From DATBGO01 sp963840095 (GTDB taxonomy: Bacteria; Actinomycetota; Actinomycetes; Streptosporangiales; Streptosporangiaceae), in NCBI GenBank assembly GCA_963840095.1, contig CAWIXN010000009.1:1-64000 (forward strand): 64,000 bases of DNA, written 5' to 3'. A program made the position numbers and the translations under genes. Each line of letters starts with the position of its first letter. The stretch's first letter is position 1. Below are positions 9,567 through 17,798 of this stretch, one piece after another. The notes under the pieces were generated by a model. It did not search any database, was not told the DNA's origin, and saw only the letters and a list, made by a program, of their open reading frames with translations.

Positions 9567-10139
9567 CTACGGCGTGGTCAGCACGGCGCTCAGGAGGAAG
9601 GACGCGACCGCGCCCTTCGCCAGCTCCGGGGCGTTCGGGCTGGTGTTGCACTTACCCTTGTTCGGCCCAGACTTGAGCCTCGGCACGAACCCAGCGCCGT
9701 AGACCTCCACCGCGCCCGGACCTGAGGCTCTCGCGAACTTGCCGGTGCTCTTGCTGCCCAAGGCGGCGAAGACGACGTCGGTCGTGAACGTGAAGTGGCA
9801 GGTCCTGGAGCTGAATGTCTGGCTGCTGGTCGGCTTGGCGGTGACCACCACCGTGAGGTTGCCGGCTGAGGTGGTGAATGTGTGGTGCTGGCCCTTCTTC
9901 GGCGGGCCCGCGCCGCCCGTGGAGAACACGCCGTTGGCGTTCACCAGCCCGCGCCAGACCACCGGGATGGTCGGGTTGTTCGCGGTCGCGGGCTTTCCGT
10001 GAACCACGCCGTAGGCGCTTTCGGGCCCTGTGATCTTGCTGGTCGCGTGGCTGCTCGCCAGCGCGGGCGCTCCCGCCAACAGGAGCGCGGCAGTGCCGCC
10101 CGCCATGCCTAGCGCCGCCAGCTTCATTCTGAGCCGCAT
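9567..10139 (-). CDS. Secreted protein of unknown function (190 aa)
   Basis: ATG at 10139 follows GAAGGGG. The N-terminus is a classic signal peptide: MRLRMK, a hydrophobic core GGTAALLLAGA, then cleavage near ALASSHA. The mature part is rich in Thr, Ser and Val, with two cysteines (SSRTCHFTF and KGKCNTS) that could form a disulfide. The pattern of short beta-strand-like stretches suggests a small beta-sandwich exported protein. I do not recognise the family. It stands alone on the minus strand. Confidence 0.72.
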   Translation of the reverse strand: MRLRMKLAALGMAGGTAALLLAGAPALASSHATSKITGPESAYGVVHGKPATANNPTIPVVWRGLVNANGVFSTGGAGPPKKGQHHTFTTSAGNLTVVVTAKPTSSQTFSSRTCHFTFTTDVVFAALGSKSTGKFARASGPGAVEVYGAGFVPRLKSGPNKGKCNTSPNAPELAKGAVASFLLSAVLTTP

Positions 10140-10482
10140 TGTTTCCCCTTCTTCAGGATGAAATTGGTTCATCCGTCAACCGGTGAGGCTACGCCGCGCG
10201 GCTGGAGAGCGGAAGAGCATTCTGAAGAAAGGGTCGACATGATCTTTTTCAAGATCCTTCAGCGAGCCGTTCCGGTGGCCGCAGTGATCTAAGGCCCGTA
10301 GCCGCCCGGGCCATGGGCCCCCACGGACCGGCGACCCGCCAGGATCCGCCCGCTGCAGGCGGACTAAGAAGACGGGCGCTCGTATTACTCTCGCCGCCGC
10401 GTCAGTGGGCCGCAACTAACACAGTGAAGTACCCGACTTACTCGGCGTCCCGAAACTCGGGTATCGCTATTCGTCCGAGCCT
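10140..10482. other. Intergenic, no gene seen
   Basis: About 340 bases upstream of the 190-aa secreted gene, holding its promoter region. It contains a short GATCTT/AAGATC stem around 10240-10256. Nothing else is recognised. Confidence 0.4.
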
Positions 10483-11322
10483 TCAGGACTTTTTCAGTGA
10501 AAAGGTCGAGCAGCCAACGGCAGCTCCGCTGAACCGTTTTCCGCCCGACCGCGGCGGATTTCCGACGAGATTGACAAAGACGTATCCGGGTGGCTGGTGG
10601 ATCCAGTGGGTCCCGTTCAGCGCGACGCCTCCCGGAAAGTAATAACCAGTCATGGCATAGCTGCCAGAGGGGACCGCCGGGTTGCCCGGCAGGGCGTAGA
10701 AGTTGAACGTCGCATTGAGCTGGTTAGTAGTATGCCGCTTGCGCTTCACGACAAGCCGCAACCCGGTGGGCCCCTGGGCGCAGCCGAGGTAGGAACCTTT
10801 CCAGGTACCGACCACGTCCGAGGGGGCCGGATGCCCCGTCGGCTTCCTGAGCGAGAAGGTCGTGCATGACGGACCGTGAACTGTACCGTGGAACGTGCCC
10901 CCGGACAGACGTCCTGAAAGACCAACCATGACATAGCCTGGCGGGGCGAGCACCCACCGGCGGCCGCTGAGCACGATCCTCGATGCTGAATGGTACGTGC
11001 CACGCATTGTATAAATACCCACCGGAACGTCAGGATTGCTCGGCAGCGGGTAGAAGCTGAATGTCGCGCTCAGCGAACCGCGAGATCCGGGACCGCTAAT
11101 CTTGAGGTCGAGGCCGGTCAGCCCCTGAGCGCAGGTGTAGTGTCCTTCCCAAACCCCGCCGATCGCCGAACTGCGTGCGCTCTCCGCGCCCTTGAGAGCC
11201 GACGTGCTCGACGTGGCAGCTGCGCTGGCGGCCGACATAATTGCCAGCGTGCTCATTCCTAGAATGACAGCCGTGCCAGATACAGAAAGAAACCGCATCA
11301 GCCTGGCAGTGCTCCGAAGCAT
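10483..11322 (-). CDS. Secreted protein with two tandem homologous domains (279 aa), unknown
   Basis: ATG 11322 is chosen because GTGAAAGGA lies just upstream and a signal peptide follows (LMRFLSVSGTAVILGMSTLA, cleavage near SAASAAA). Two repeats of ~105 residues follow. Both begin with VW(E/K)G(H/S)Y-CAQG-TGL, continue with LNATF-FY-LP-NP-VP-G-Y-M, and end with PPGYV-V-L then C-TFSL(R/K)K. Two cysteines per repeat suggest one disulfide each. The duplicated beta-rich unit suggests an extracellular binding or structural role. The family is not recognised. Confidence 0.72.
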   Translation of the reverse strand: MLRSTARLMRFLSVSGTAVILGMSTLAIMSAASAAATSSTSALKGAESARSSAIGGVWEGHYTCAQGLTGLDLKISGPGSRGSLSATFSFYPLPSNPDVPVGIYTMRGTYHSASRIVLSGRRWVLAPPGYVMVGLSGRLSGGTFHGTVHGPSCTTFSLRKPTGHPAPSDVVGTWKGSYLGCAQGPTGLRLVVKRKRHTTNQLNATFNFYALPGNPAVPSGSYAMTGYYFPGGVALNGTHWIHQPPGYVFVNLVGNPPRSGGKRFSGAAVGCSTFSLKKS

Positions 11323-11877
11323 GGCATTCCTTTCACCGGTCCGGCGACCTAGCCCAAGATTGGGCGCCCCCCGTGCGCAACGTGCCAGCTCTGCGCAGGC
11401 GAAGACGTACCCCACAGCGTGACCGGCGTGCCTGTAGTCGTCAAGACCGCCAGAGCCGGGCCCAGCCTGCCCCGCAGTGCCTGCGGGGCGGCGGTGTCAG
11501 GGCAGCTGCTGACCGAAGAATGCAGCGACCCGGCGCTGCCAGGTCACCAGCACCCGGGGTTTGTGCACCCTGTGATTCAGGCGGTGGCGGTGAGCGGCGG
11601 TCATCCGCGCGGGCCGGCCATGAGGCGGAGCTAGCCGCAGGGACCGGCCATGAGCGGTCCGTCCCTGATGCCCGGCCGGCTGGTCAGCACCGGGCAGTTC
11701 CCGCACACCCAGGAACTGCAGGGAGACTCCGATCCCCGGGCCCTCCCGATGACTCGCCTCGCCCGGCAATGGGCGAGAAAGCCTGGACGAGCAGTTTGAG
11801 CAGGGCCTGCAGGCCGTGCTCGACGGAGTTGCCGCCAGGATGGGCCTCTCCTCCGCGTAGATACCAGGGTGGCGGCC
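11323..11877. other. Intergenic, mostly empty, holds a possible TetR tail
   Basis: About 555 bases. Apart from the short TetR-like remnant at 11783-11860, no gene or structured element is supported. Confidence 0.45.
11783..11860 (+). pseudogene. Possible C-terminal remnant of a TetR-family regulator
   Basis: The segment encodes LDEQFEQGLQAVLDGVAARM then GLSSA and a stop. The F-x-x-GL-x-x-(I/V)LDG-(I/V) pattern is characteristic of the last helix of many TetR-type regulators. The frame is closed upstream near 11750 and no DNA-binding domain is present. Confidence 0.35.
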
Positions 11878-12270
11878 TCAGGTCAGATCGTGGCCGGTCG
11901 TGCTGTCAATGTGGCCGGGGACCTCGCCGTCGTAGTCGCCGGTGTTCACCGTGCCTGATGGCTCGAACATGAGAATGGCGCCGCCTGGTGAGGATGGCTT
12001 ATGCTCAGTGCCCCTGGGCACGACGAAGGTATCGCCCCGCTGGAGCGTGACCGTGGTCTCGGTGCCGTCGGCGTCGCGGAAGGCGACGTCGAACCGCCCG
12101 TCGAGGACGAGGAAGAACTCGTCTGTCTGCTGATGCGTGTGCCAGACGTATTCACCCTTGGTGCGCGCGATCTTGACGTCGTAGTCGTTCATGCGGGCCA
12201 CGACCCGCGGGCTGTAGATCTCGTCGAATGATGCCAGCGCGTGATCCAGGTTAACCGGTTTCGCGTCCAT
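11878..12270 (-). CDS. Small cupin-domain protein (130 aa)
   Basis: A single-domain cupin. The first metal motif is HTHQQTDEFFLVLDG (two His and a Glu as likely ligands) and the second is PRGTEH. ATG 12270 gives the usual start (MDAKPVNLDHALASFDEIYS); the longer upstream frame is low-complexity and overlaps the channel gene. Such proteins bind a divalent metal and may act as isomerase, dioxygenase or sensor; the substrate cannot be inferred. It lies 20 bases after the potassium channel gene on the same strand, so the two may be cotranscribed. Confidence 0.85.
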   Translation of the reverse strand: MDAKPVNLDHALASFDEIYSPRVVARMNDYDVKIARTKGEYVWHTHQQTDEFFLVLDGRFDVAFRDADGTETTVTLQRGDTFVVPRGTEHKPSSPGGAILMFEPSGTVNTGDYDGEVPGHIDSTTGHDLT

Positions 12271-12289
12271 GCCACCGATTCTTGCCCGG

Positions 12290-13126
12290 CTACCCCCGCC
12301 CAGGTCCAGTGATTTCCCCCCGGGTCCCTGTATCCGGGGGCTTGCGCGTCGGCCCGCTGCCGGCGCGGCGTGACGTGACGGTTCCGTTCGGGTCAATGCC
12401 GGCGTTGCTGCGGCGCCCGGCCCGTTGCGCCGGACGGGAGACCGCCCGCGCCACCTGCTGCGGGGCGCGGAACGCGGCCACCAGGCGGGCCACGAGAGTG
12501 GCCAGGAAGACCTGACCGGTCAGCGCCTCGATCACGGCGACTGCCTGGCCGCCGCTCCCGGCGGCCGTGAAGTCGCCGTATCCGAGGGTGGTCAGCGTGG
12601 TGAAGCTGAAGTACTGGAACGTCTGGGTGGTACCCGGGCGCCCGTGGGCGAAGAAGTGGTCTCCGCCGAAATGGAACATGGCCGAGTAGAAAGCCGCGAA
12701 CATCAGTCCCAGGATCAGGTAAGCGCTCACCGCACCAAAGATGCTCTGCATGGTGACGGTGCTCATGGTCAGGACGCGCTCGACAATGATCACGACGGTC
12801 AGCAACAGCACCAGGCCGGTCCAGGAGTTGGCGATCCCGTCGCCGACCTCGCTGATCCGGCTCAGCGCGAGCCAGGCTGCGATCGCCGAGCCGAGCAGCG
12901 TGAAGCCGATGATAAAGCGAACGGTTCGCCGTCGCACCTGGGAGGCCCGCAGGGTGAGGATCGCTGCGGTAACGAACAGGATGATCTGGATGAAATTCAC
13001 CCAGCCGCCGTTTGTGAAGGCCGACAGCAGGTAGGTGAAAATCAGCAACAGCAGCAGGAAGCCGTATCTGCGCGCCAGCGGCCTGCCAGCCCCAGGGCGT
13101 GCCGCATGCCCGGCACTGGGTGCCAC
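12290..13126 (-). CDS. Potassium channel family membrane protein
   Basis: A 278-residue protein with several hydrophobic helices in the first ~150 residues and a pore-loop signature TTLGYGDF at residues 179-186, the K+ selectivity filter, followed by a final helix (VIEALTGQVFLATLVARLVA). The C-terminal ~65 residues are basic and disordered, with no RCK/TrkA domain. GTG 13126 follows GGAGGAGGCGAC. It likely sets membrane potential or K+ flux under stress. An imperfect palindrome (13229-13250) lies about 100 bases upstream, midway to the divergent DUF2252 gene. Confidence 0.88.
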   Translation of the reverse strand: MAPSAGHAARPGAGRPLARRYGFLLLLLIFTYLLSAFTNGGWVNFIQIILFVTAAILTLRASQVRRRTVRFIIGFTLLGSAIAAWLALSRISEVGDGIANSWTGLVLLLTVVIIVERVLTMSTVTMQSIFGAVSAYLILGLMFAAFYSAMFHFGGDHFFAHGRPGTTQTFQYFSFTTLTTLGYGDFTAAGSGGQAVAVIEALTGQVFLATLVARLVAAFRAPQQVARAVSRPAQRAGRRSNAGIDPNGTVTSRRAGSGPTRKPPDTGTRGEITGPGRG

Positions 13127-13228
13127 CGTCGCCTCCTCCTCAAGATCCGCATGCTGCTGGGCAGGCCAGACCTTGGCCGATGCCCCGCATGCTTCTGGGC
13201 GCCAGCGTGCGTGCTGCGCTACTGCGCC

Positions 13229-13250
13229 GCATCACCCCGTGGGGATGACG
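13229..13250. promoter_or_regulatory. Imperfect palindrome between divergent genes (weak member of motif set)
   Basis: ATCACC-N7-GATGAC lies in the 215-base divergent region between the potassium channel and DUF2252 genes. It resembles the palindromes at 23608, 32636 and 36926 but matches less well. Confidence 0.3.
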
Positions 13251-13341
13251 CGCGAGCTGCGGCGACCACCGCATTCTTGGGCTGCTGTCGGGGCAAGTGC
13301 CCTGGCGGCTTAGGCATGCAACAGGCAACGAGGAGCGACTG

Positions 13342-15447
13342 ATGGCTGAGCAGGCAACCAAGAGCGCGGGCAAACGGAGCACCCGGGCAGGCGCGGCGCG
13401 CCGCGCCAGGCCGGCCGTGTCTTCCCCGCGGCAGCGTACGACGAGGCCCGCGCCGGCGCCCGCGCGGCAGCGCGCCGCGCGTCGCACTCAGGCGGCCAAG
13501 CCCGCCAAGCCCGCTGCGACAGCGACGAGGCAGCGCACGGCCGGGAGTGCGGCCGCCGGGTCGGCTAAGCGCCCCGTTAAAGCCACAGCCGCGTCCAGGC
13601 CAGCTGCGGCAGCCGCATCCAGGTCGGCTCCGTCAGCCGCGTCCAAGTCGCCTGCGAGGCCTGCCAGGGCCGCGAAGCCTGCCAGGACCGCGAAGACCGC
13701 GAAGCCTGCCAGGACCGCGAAGCCTGCCAGGACCGCGAAGCCTGCGAAGCCCGCCAGCCCCTCCAGACCTTCTAGCCCTTCTAGCCCTTCTAGCCCCTCC
13801 AGGCCCTCCGGGCCTGCCAGGCCTGCCGGGCCTGCCAGTGCCGCGAAACGCGCCAGGCCCGCAACGACGGCGGCTGCCAAGCCCGCGGGGACTGCTAGGC
13901 GCCCGGCACAGCGGAGGGCAGCAGGTCGCGCCCCGTCGGCGGCGGCCGGGTCGGAGCCGCGCAGGGTGCGGCGGACGGCCGCCCGAGCCGCTCAGGAGGC
14001 GGCGGCGACGACCCGGCCCCAGGCCGCCGCGCGGGCCAGGCCCGAACCTGGATCGCGGAGGCTGAGCCCAGCCGAGCGCATCGCCCGCGGCAAGGCGGCC
14101 CGGGCTGTTGTGCCCAGGGAGGCCCATGCGGCTCTCGATCTTCCCGCCGACCGGCCCGACCCCGTCGGCCTGCTCGAAGGCCAGGCGGCCTCGCGGGTGC
14201 CTAATCTGGTGCCGATCCGCTACGGCCGGATGCTCGTCTCCCCGTTCAGCTACTTCCGCGGGGCCGCGCTGCCGATGGCATCCGACCTGGCCAGCACCCC
14301 ATCGACCGGGATCGTCGTGCAGGCCTGCGGAGACGCGCACCTGTCGAACTTCGGATTCTTTGCCTCACCCGAGCGCCGGCTCGTCTTCGACGTCAATGAC
14401 TTCGACGAGACCCTGCCCGGGCCATGGGAATGGGATGTCAAGCGGCTGGCGGCCAGTCTGGAGATAGCTGCGCGCGACAACGGGTTCTCCGCCAAGGAGC
14501 GGCGCCAGGTCGTGCTAGCCACGATCGCGCGCTACCGCAACGCCATGCGGGTTTTCGCGGATATGAACAACCTCGATGTCTGGTACGCCAGCGCCGACGT
14601 AGACCGGCTGCGGGAGAACATCGCGGCGCAGGTGGACAAGCGGCGACGGAAGATGCTGGCCAAGGGCGTCGCCAAGGCGCAGAACCGGACCAGCATTCAG
14701 GAACTCACCAAGCTGACCGGCATGGTGGATGGCCGGCCCAAGATCATCGCCGACCCGCCGCTTATCGTCCCGCTGACTGACCTGCTGCCCGAGCACCTGG
14801 ACGCCAGCGACATGGAGCGTCAGATCCGCGGCCTCATCGCCAAGTACTCGCACACCCTTGAATACAGCCGCCGGATCCTGCTCAAGCAGTTCGACTTCGC
14901 CGATATGGCCCACAAGGTGGTCGGGGTCGGCAGCGTCGGCACCCGGTGCTGGATCGTCCTGATGATGGGGCGTGACGAGACCGATCCGCTGTTCCTGCAG
15001 GTCAAAGAGGCCCAGCCGTCGGTGCTCAGCAAGTTCGCCGGAGCCAGCATCTTCAGCAACGAAGGCGAGCGCGTGGTCACCGGCCAGCGCCTGATGCAGG
15101 CCGTCAGCGACATCTTCCTGGGCTGGCAGCGGGTCAGCGGCATCGACGGGAAGACTCGTGACTTCTACGTCCGCCAGCTGCGGGACTGGAAGCTGTCCAT
15201 CGAGATCGGCGACCTGGTCCCCAACGGCATGCGAATCTATGGCGAGACCTGCGGCTGGACCCTGGCCCGCGCGCATGCCCGGTCCGGCGACCGGATCGCG
15301 ATCGGCGCCTACCTGGGTGCGAAAGACGTCTTCGACCGCGCCATCGCCGATTTCGCGGCCGCCTACGCGGACCAGAACGAGAGCGACTACCACGCCTTGT
15401 CCGCCGCACGAGAGCAGGGCCGGATCGTCGCCTCGACTAACGTGTGA
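13342..15447 (+). CDS. DUF2252 protein with long histone H1-like N-terminus (701 aa)
   Basis: ATG 13342 follows ACGAGGAGC. Residues 1 to ~235 are almost only Ala, Pro, Lys, Arg and Ser, with tandem PARTAK and (S)RPSSPSSPS units, like the tails of histone H1 or Streptomyces DNA-binding proteins. The DUF2252 domain starts near LSPAERIARGKAAR and fills the rest. Its kinase-like motifs are visible: CGDAHLSNFG at 329-338 (D331, H333, N336) and FDVNDFD at 349-355. DUF2252 proteins resemble aminoglycoside/choline kinase folds, but their substrate is not established. The tail could bind DNA, RNA or polyphosphate. The gene converges on the PAP2 gene with an 11-base overlap of 3' ends. Confidence 0.88.
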   Translation: MAEQATKSAGKRSTRAGAARRARPAVSSPRQRTTRPAPAPARQRAARRTQAAKPAKPAATATRQRTAGSAAAGSAKRPVKATAASRPAAAAASRSAPSAASKSPARPARAAKPARTAKTAKPARTAKPARTAKPAKPASPSRPSSPSSPSSPSRPSGPARPAGPASAAKRARPATTAAAKPAGTARRPAQRRAAGRAPSAAAGSEPRRVRRTAARAAQEAAATTRPQAAARARPEPGSRRLSPAERIARGKAARAVVPREAHAALDLPADRPDPVGLLEGQAASRVPNLVPIRYGRMLVSPFSYFRGAALPMASDLASTPSTGIVVQACGDAHLSNFGFFASPERRLVFDVNDFDETLPGPWEWDVKRLAASLEIAARDNGFSAKERRQVVLATIARYRNAMRVFADMNNLDVWYASADVDRLRENIAAQVDKRRRKMLAKGVAKAQNRTSIQELTKLTGMVDGRPKIIADPPLIVPLTDLLPEHLDASDMERQIRGLIAKYSHTLEYSRRILLKQFDFADMAHKVVGVGSVGTRCWIVLMMGRDETDPLFLQVKEAQPSVLSKFAGASIFSNEGERVVTGQRLMQAVSDIFLGWQRVSGIDGKTRDFYVRQLRDWKLSIEIGDLVPNGMRIYGETCGWTLARAHARSGDRIAIGAYLGAKDVFDRAIADFAAAYADQNESDYHALSAAREQGRIVASTNV

Positions 15448-16084
15448 GCGCCGCCGGTAACGCGCCGCGGCGTCGGGCGGCACGTTCGGCCAGGCCGGTA
15501 ACGGCCTGGCCGATTCCCGCGCCGACGATCGCCCCAGCCACCGCGTCACCTGGGTAGTGCACGCCGGTATGAACGCGGGAATAGGCGACTGCCGCGGCGA
15601 GAAACCGCAGCGGGACCGACAGCCAGGGCAGTTCGTGGCCGACCACGGTCGCGAACGCGAAACCGGATGCTGAGTGCCCGGACGGAAACGACCTCGACGC
15701 GGGCATCGGCACGTGCCGGCCACCGGGGACGCCCAGGCCAGCGCGATCCGGCCTCGGCCGGTTGTGCAGGGCCTTGATCCCGATGTTCACCGCTGCGGAG
15801 GTCACCCCGATCGCCGTGGTGCCCCTGATCGCCGCCCGCCGCCCGGGGGCGCCGCCGAGCGCGGCCAGCCCGCCGGCGATGGCAAGCCAGATGGCTGACC
15901 GGTTCGCGGCCCGCGACAGGCGGCGCAACGAGCGGTCCAGAGTTGGCGTCGGTACCTGGGCGATGGCCTCGTAGATAGCGCGATCCACCGAATCCAGCTC
16001 GTGCAGCACGCCAGCGACCTGATCGCGGGCGCGGCTAACGACCTCGCCTTGCCCGGCCATGCCTCGTCCACTCACGCGCCGCAT
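15437..16084 (-). CDS. PAP2-family phosphatase
   Basis: A PAP2/haloperoxidase-fold phosphatase of about 215 residues. All three motifs are present: KALHNRPRPDR (K-x6-RP), PSGHS, and SRVHTGVHYPGD. Hydrophobic helices alternate with these loops, so it is a membrane enzyme removing phosphate from a lipid such as phosphatidic acid or undecaprenyl diphosphate. The start at ATG 16084 is preferred; ATG 16060 is a possible alternative. It is divergent from the lipid kinase gene at 16296, which suggests a shared lipid-phosphate theme. Confidence 0.88.
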   Translation of the reverse strand: MRRVSGRGMAGQGEVVSRARDQVAGVLHELDSVDRAIYEAIAQVPTPTLDRSLRRLSRAANRSAIWLAIAGGLAALGGAPGRRAAIRGTTAIGVTSAAVNIGIKALHNRPRPDRAGLGVPGGRHVPMPASRSFPSGHSASGFAFATVVGHELPWLSVPLRFLAAAVAYSRVHTGVHYPGDAVAGAIVGAGIGQAVTGLAERAARRRGALPAALTR

Positions 16085-16295
16085 GCTAGCACCGCGGCCG
16101 GCTGGCGCCGTGAATCCGCCGCGGCCGACCGGACCATTAACCTGTGGCTGCAGGCCGGGGCCGTGCACCCGCCGCGGCCCCGGGCCCCGGCGGGTACCGC
16201 GCCCCGGTCAGGGTACGGACAGCTCACAGGTCCCTGGCAGCTGAACGAGGCCGAGGCGGGCAACGGCAGGAGGCAACGGGCAGCAGAGGCGGTGA

Positions 16296-17744
16296 ATGAC
16301 GATCCGCAGCATAATGGGCTTGGGGGGCGATATGCCGGACAGTGAAATAGCTCGTCCGACGGCTATCGAGCGGGTGGCCGCCGTAGTGGCGCTGCTCGCC
16401 CTGGCGGGTGCCCTGGCACTGCTGCTCATCGGCGTCGTCCAGCACTTCGCATCGGTGATCCTCGCGGTCCTCGCGCTCCTGGTCTTTGCCACGGGCGGGT
16501 GGTACGCGGTATCCAGGCGCGGCGCGGTCCGCGTGATCTCCCTGGCAGTGATCGTGGTCGCGGTGGCCGGGTTTATCGCCGCGATCGTGTTCGCCGACAT
16601 CACCTTCTACAAGCTGGCTGCGGTCATCGTGCTCGCTGCGCTATCCGTCCTGTCCGCGCGGCAAGCGCTGCACCGCAGCACTAGGGCGCTGCGGGCGGCA
16701 TCACGGCAGCTGGCGTCCGCCCCCCGGCCCGCTCACCCGGTGCTGATCATGAACCCGAAGTCGGGTGGCGGAAAGGCGACCAAGTACCGGCTTAAGGATG
16801 AATGCACTAAACGGGGCATCGAGCCCGTCGAGCTTCACCAGGGGGACGACTTGCTCCAGCTGGCCGAGGACGCCATCGCGCGCGGGGCCGACGTGATCGG
16901 GATGGCCGGGGGCGATGGTTCCCAGGCCCTGGTGGCGTCGGTCGCTGCCCGCCACGGAGTTCCGCACGTCTGCGTGCCGGCCGGCACCAGGAACCATTTC
17001 GCTCTCGACCTCGGCCTGGACCGGGACGACGTGGTGGGCGCTCTCGATGCGTTCGCTGACGGCGTGGAGCGGCAGATCGACCTGGGCCGGGTCAACGGCC
17101 GCATCTTCGTCAACAACGCCTCGCTGGGCCTGTACGCCAAGGTCGTCCAGTCAGCCGACTACCGGGACGCCAAGCTCAAGACGGCCGGGACGATGCTCCC
17201 TGAACTGCTCGGTCCCGACGCGGTCGAGCTGGACCTGCGATTCCGCGGCCCGGACGGCGCCAGTCACCCGACGGCCCAGCTGATCCTGGTCTCGAACGAC
17301 CCATACCAGCTCGATAGCCTGGGCGGCCTGGGCACCAGGGAGCGGATCGACCTCGGCCTGCTCGGTATCGTCGCGTCCAGGATCAGCGGCGCGGCAGACG
17401 CCCGGCGGTTCGCGGCGTTGGAGGCGGCAGGCCAGATCCGGCGGTTTCCCGGCTGGATGGAGTGGAATACGGGGCGGTTCGAGGTCGAGTCAGCCGGCCC
17501 GGTGGAGATCGGCATCGACGGTGAGGCGCTGCGGATGGACCCGCCCCTGGTCTTCGAGTCCCTCCCTGGCGTGCTGCGGGTCCGGCTGCCGCGCACTGGC
17601 GTCAGGCCATCACCCGCCGCCAGGGCGGTCCGGGTGCTGTCCGGGTCTACCATCGCCGAGCTAGGCCGGACCGTGGCCGGCCACCATCCCGATGGCGTCC
17701 CTACGGGCGCCACGCCCGCGCCTGCCGGGGCCCCGCGCGCCTAA
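16296..17744 (+). CDS. Diacylglycerol kinase/YegS-like lipid kinase with N-terminal membrane helices
   Basis: A 482-residue protein. About four transmembrane helices occupy residues 28-125, then a DGK catalytic domain begins at HPVLIMNPKSGGGKA. The nucleotide motif GGDGS lies at 205-209 and the family stretch VPAGTRNHFALDLGL follows. The C-terminal beta-domain ends near FESLPGVLRVRLP. It likely phosphorylates a lipid such as diacylglycerol or a sphingoid/polyprenol analogue at the membrane. An alternative start at ATG 16332 has a strong GGGGGG ribosome binding site. The membrane-anchored form is common in actinobacteria. Confidence 0.88.
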   Translation: MTIRSIMGLGGDMPDSEIARPTAIERVAAVVALLALAGALALLLIGVVQHFASVILAVLALLVFATGGWYAVSRRGAVRVISLAVIVVAVAGFIAAIVFADITFYKLAAVIVLAALSVLSARQALHRSTRALRAASRQLASAPRPAHPVLIMNPKSGGGKATKYRLKDECTKRGIEPVELHQGDDLLQLAEDAIARGADVIGMAGGDGSQALVASVAARHGVPHVCVPAGTRNHFALDLGLDRDDVVGALDAFADGVERQIDLGRVNGRIFVNNASLGLYAKVVQSADYRDAKLKTAGTMLPELLGPDAVELDLRFRGPDGASHPTAQLILVSNDPYQLDSLGGLGTRERIDLGLLGIVASRISGAADARRFAALEAAGQIRRFPGWMEWNTGRFEVESAGPVEIGIDGEALRMDPPLVFESLPGVLRVRLPRTGVRPSPAARAVRVLSGSTIAELGRTVAGHHPDGVPTGATPAPAGAPRA

Positions 17745-17798
17745 ACCTGAGCAGCGCAGCGTGATCACGGTGGATAAGCGGTCCCGGCGCACGACCGA

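Noticed and set aside
10240..10256. GATCTTTTTCAAGATC stem as a terminator
   Set aside because: The stem is only six pairs and lies upstream of a gene start with no transcript known to end there.
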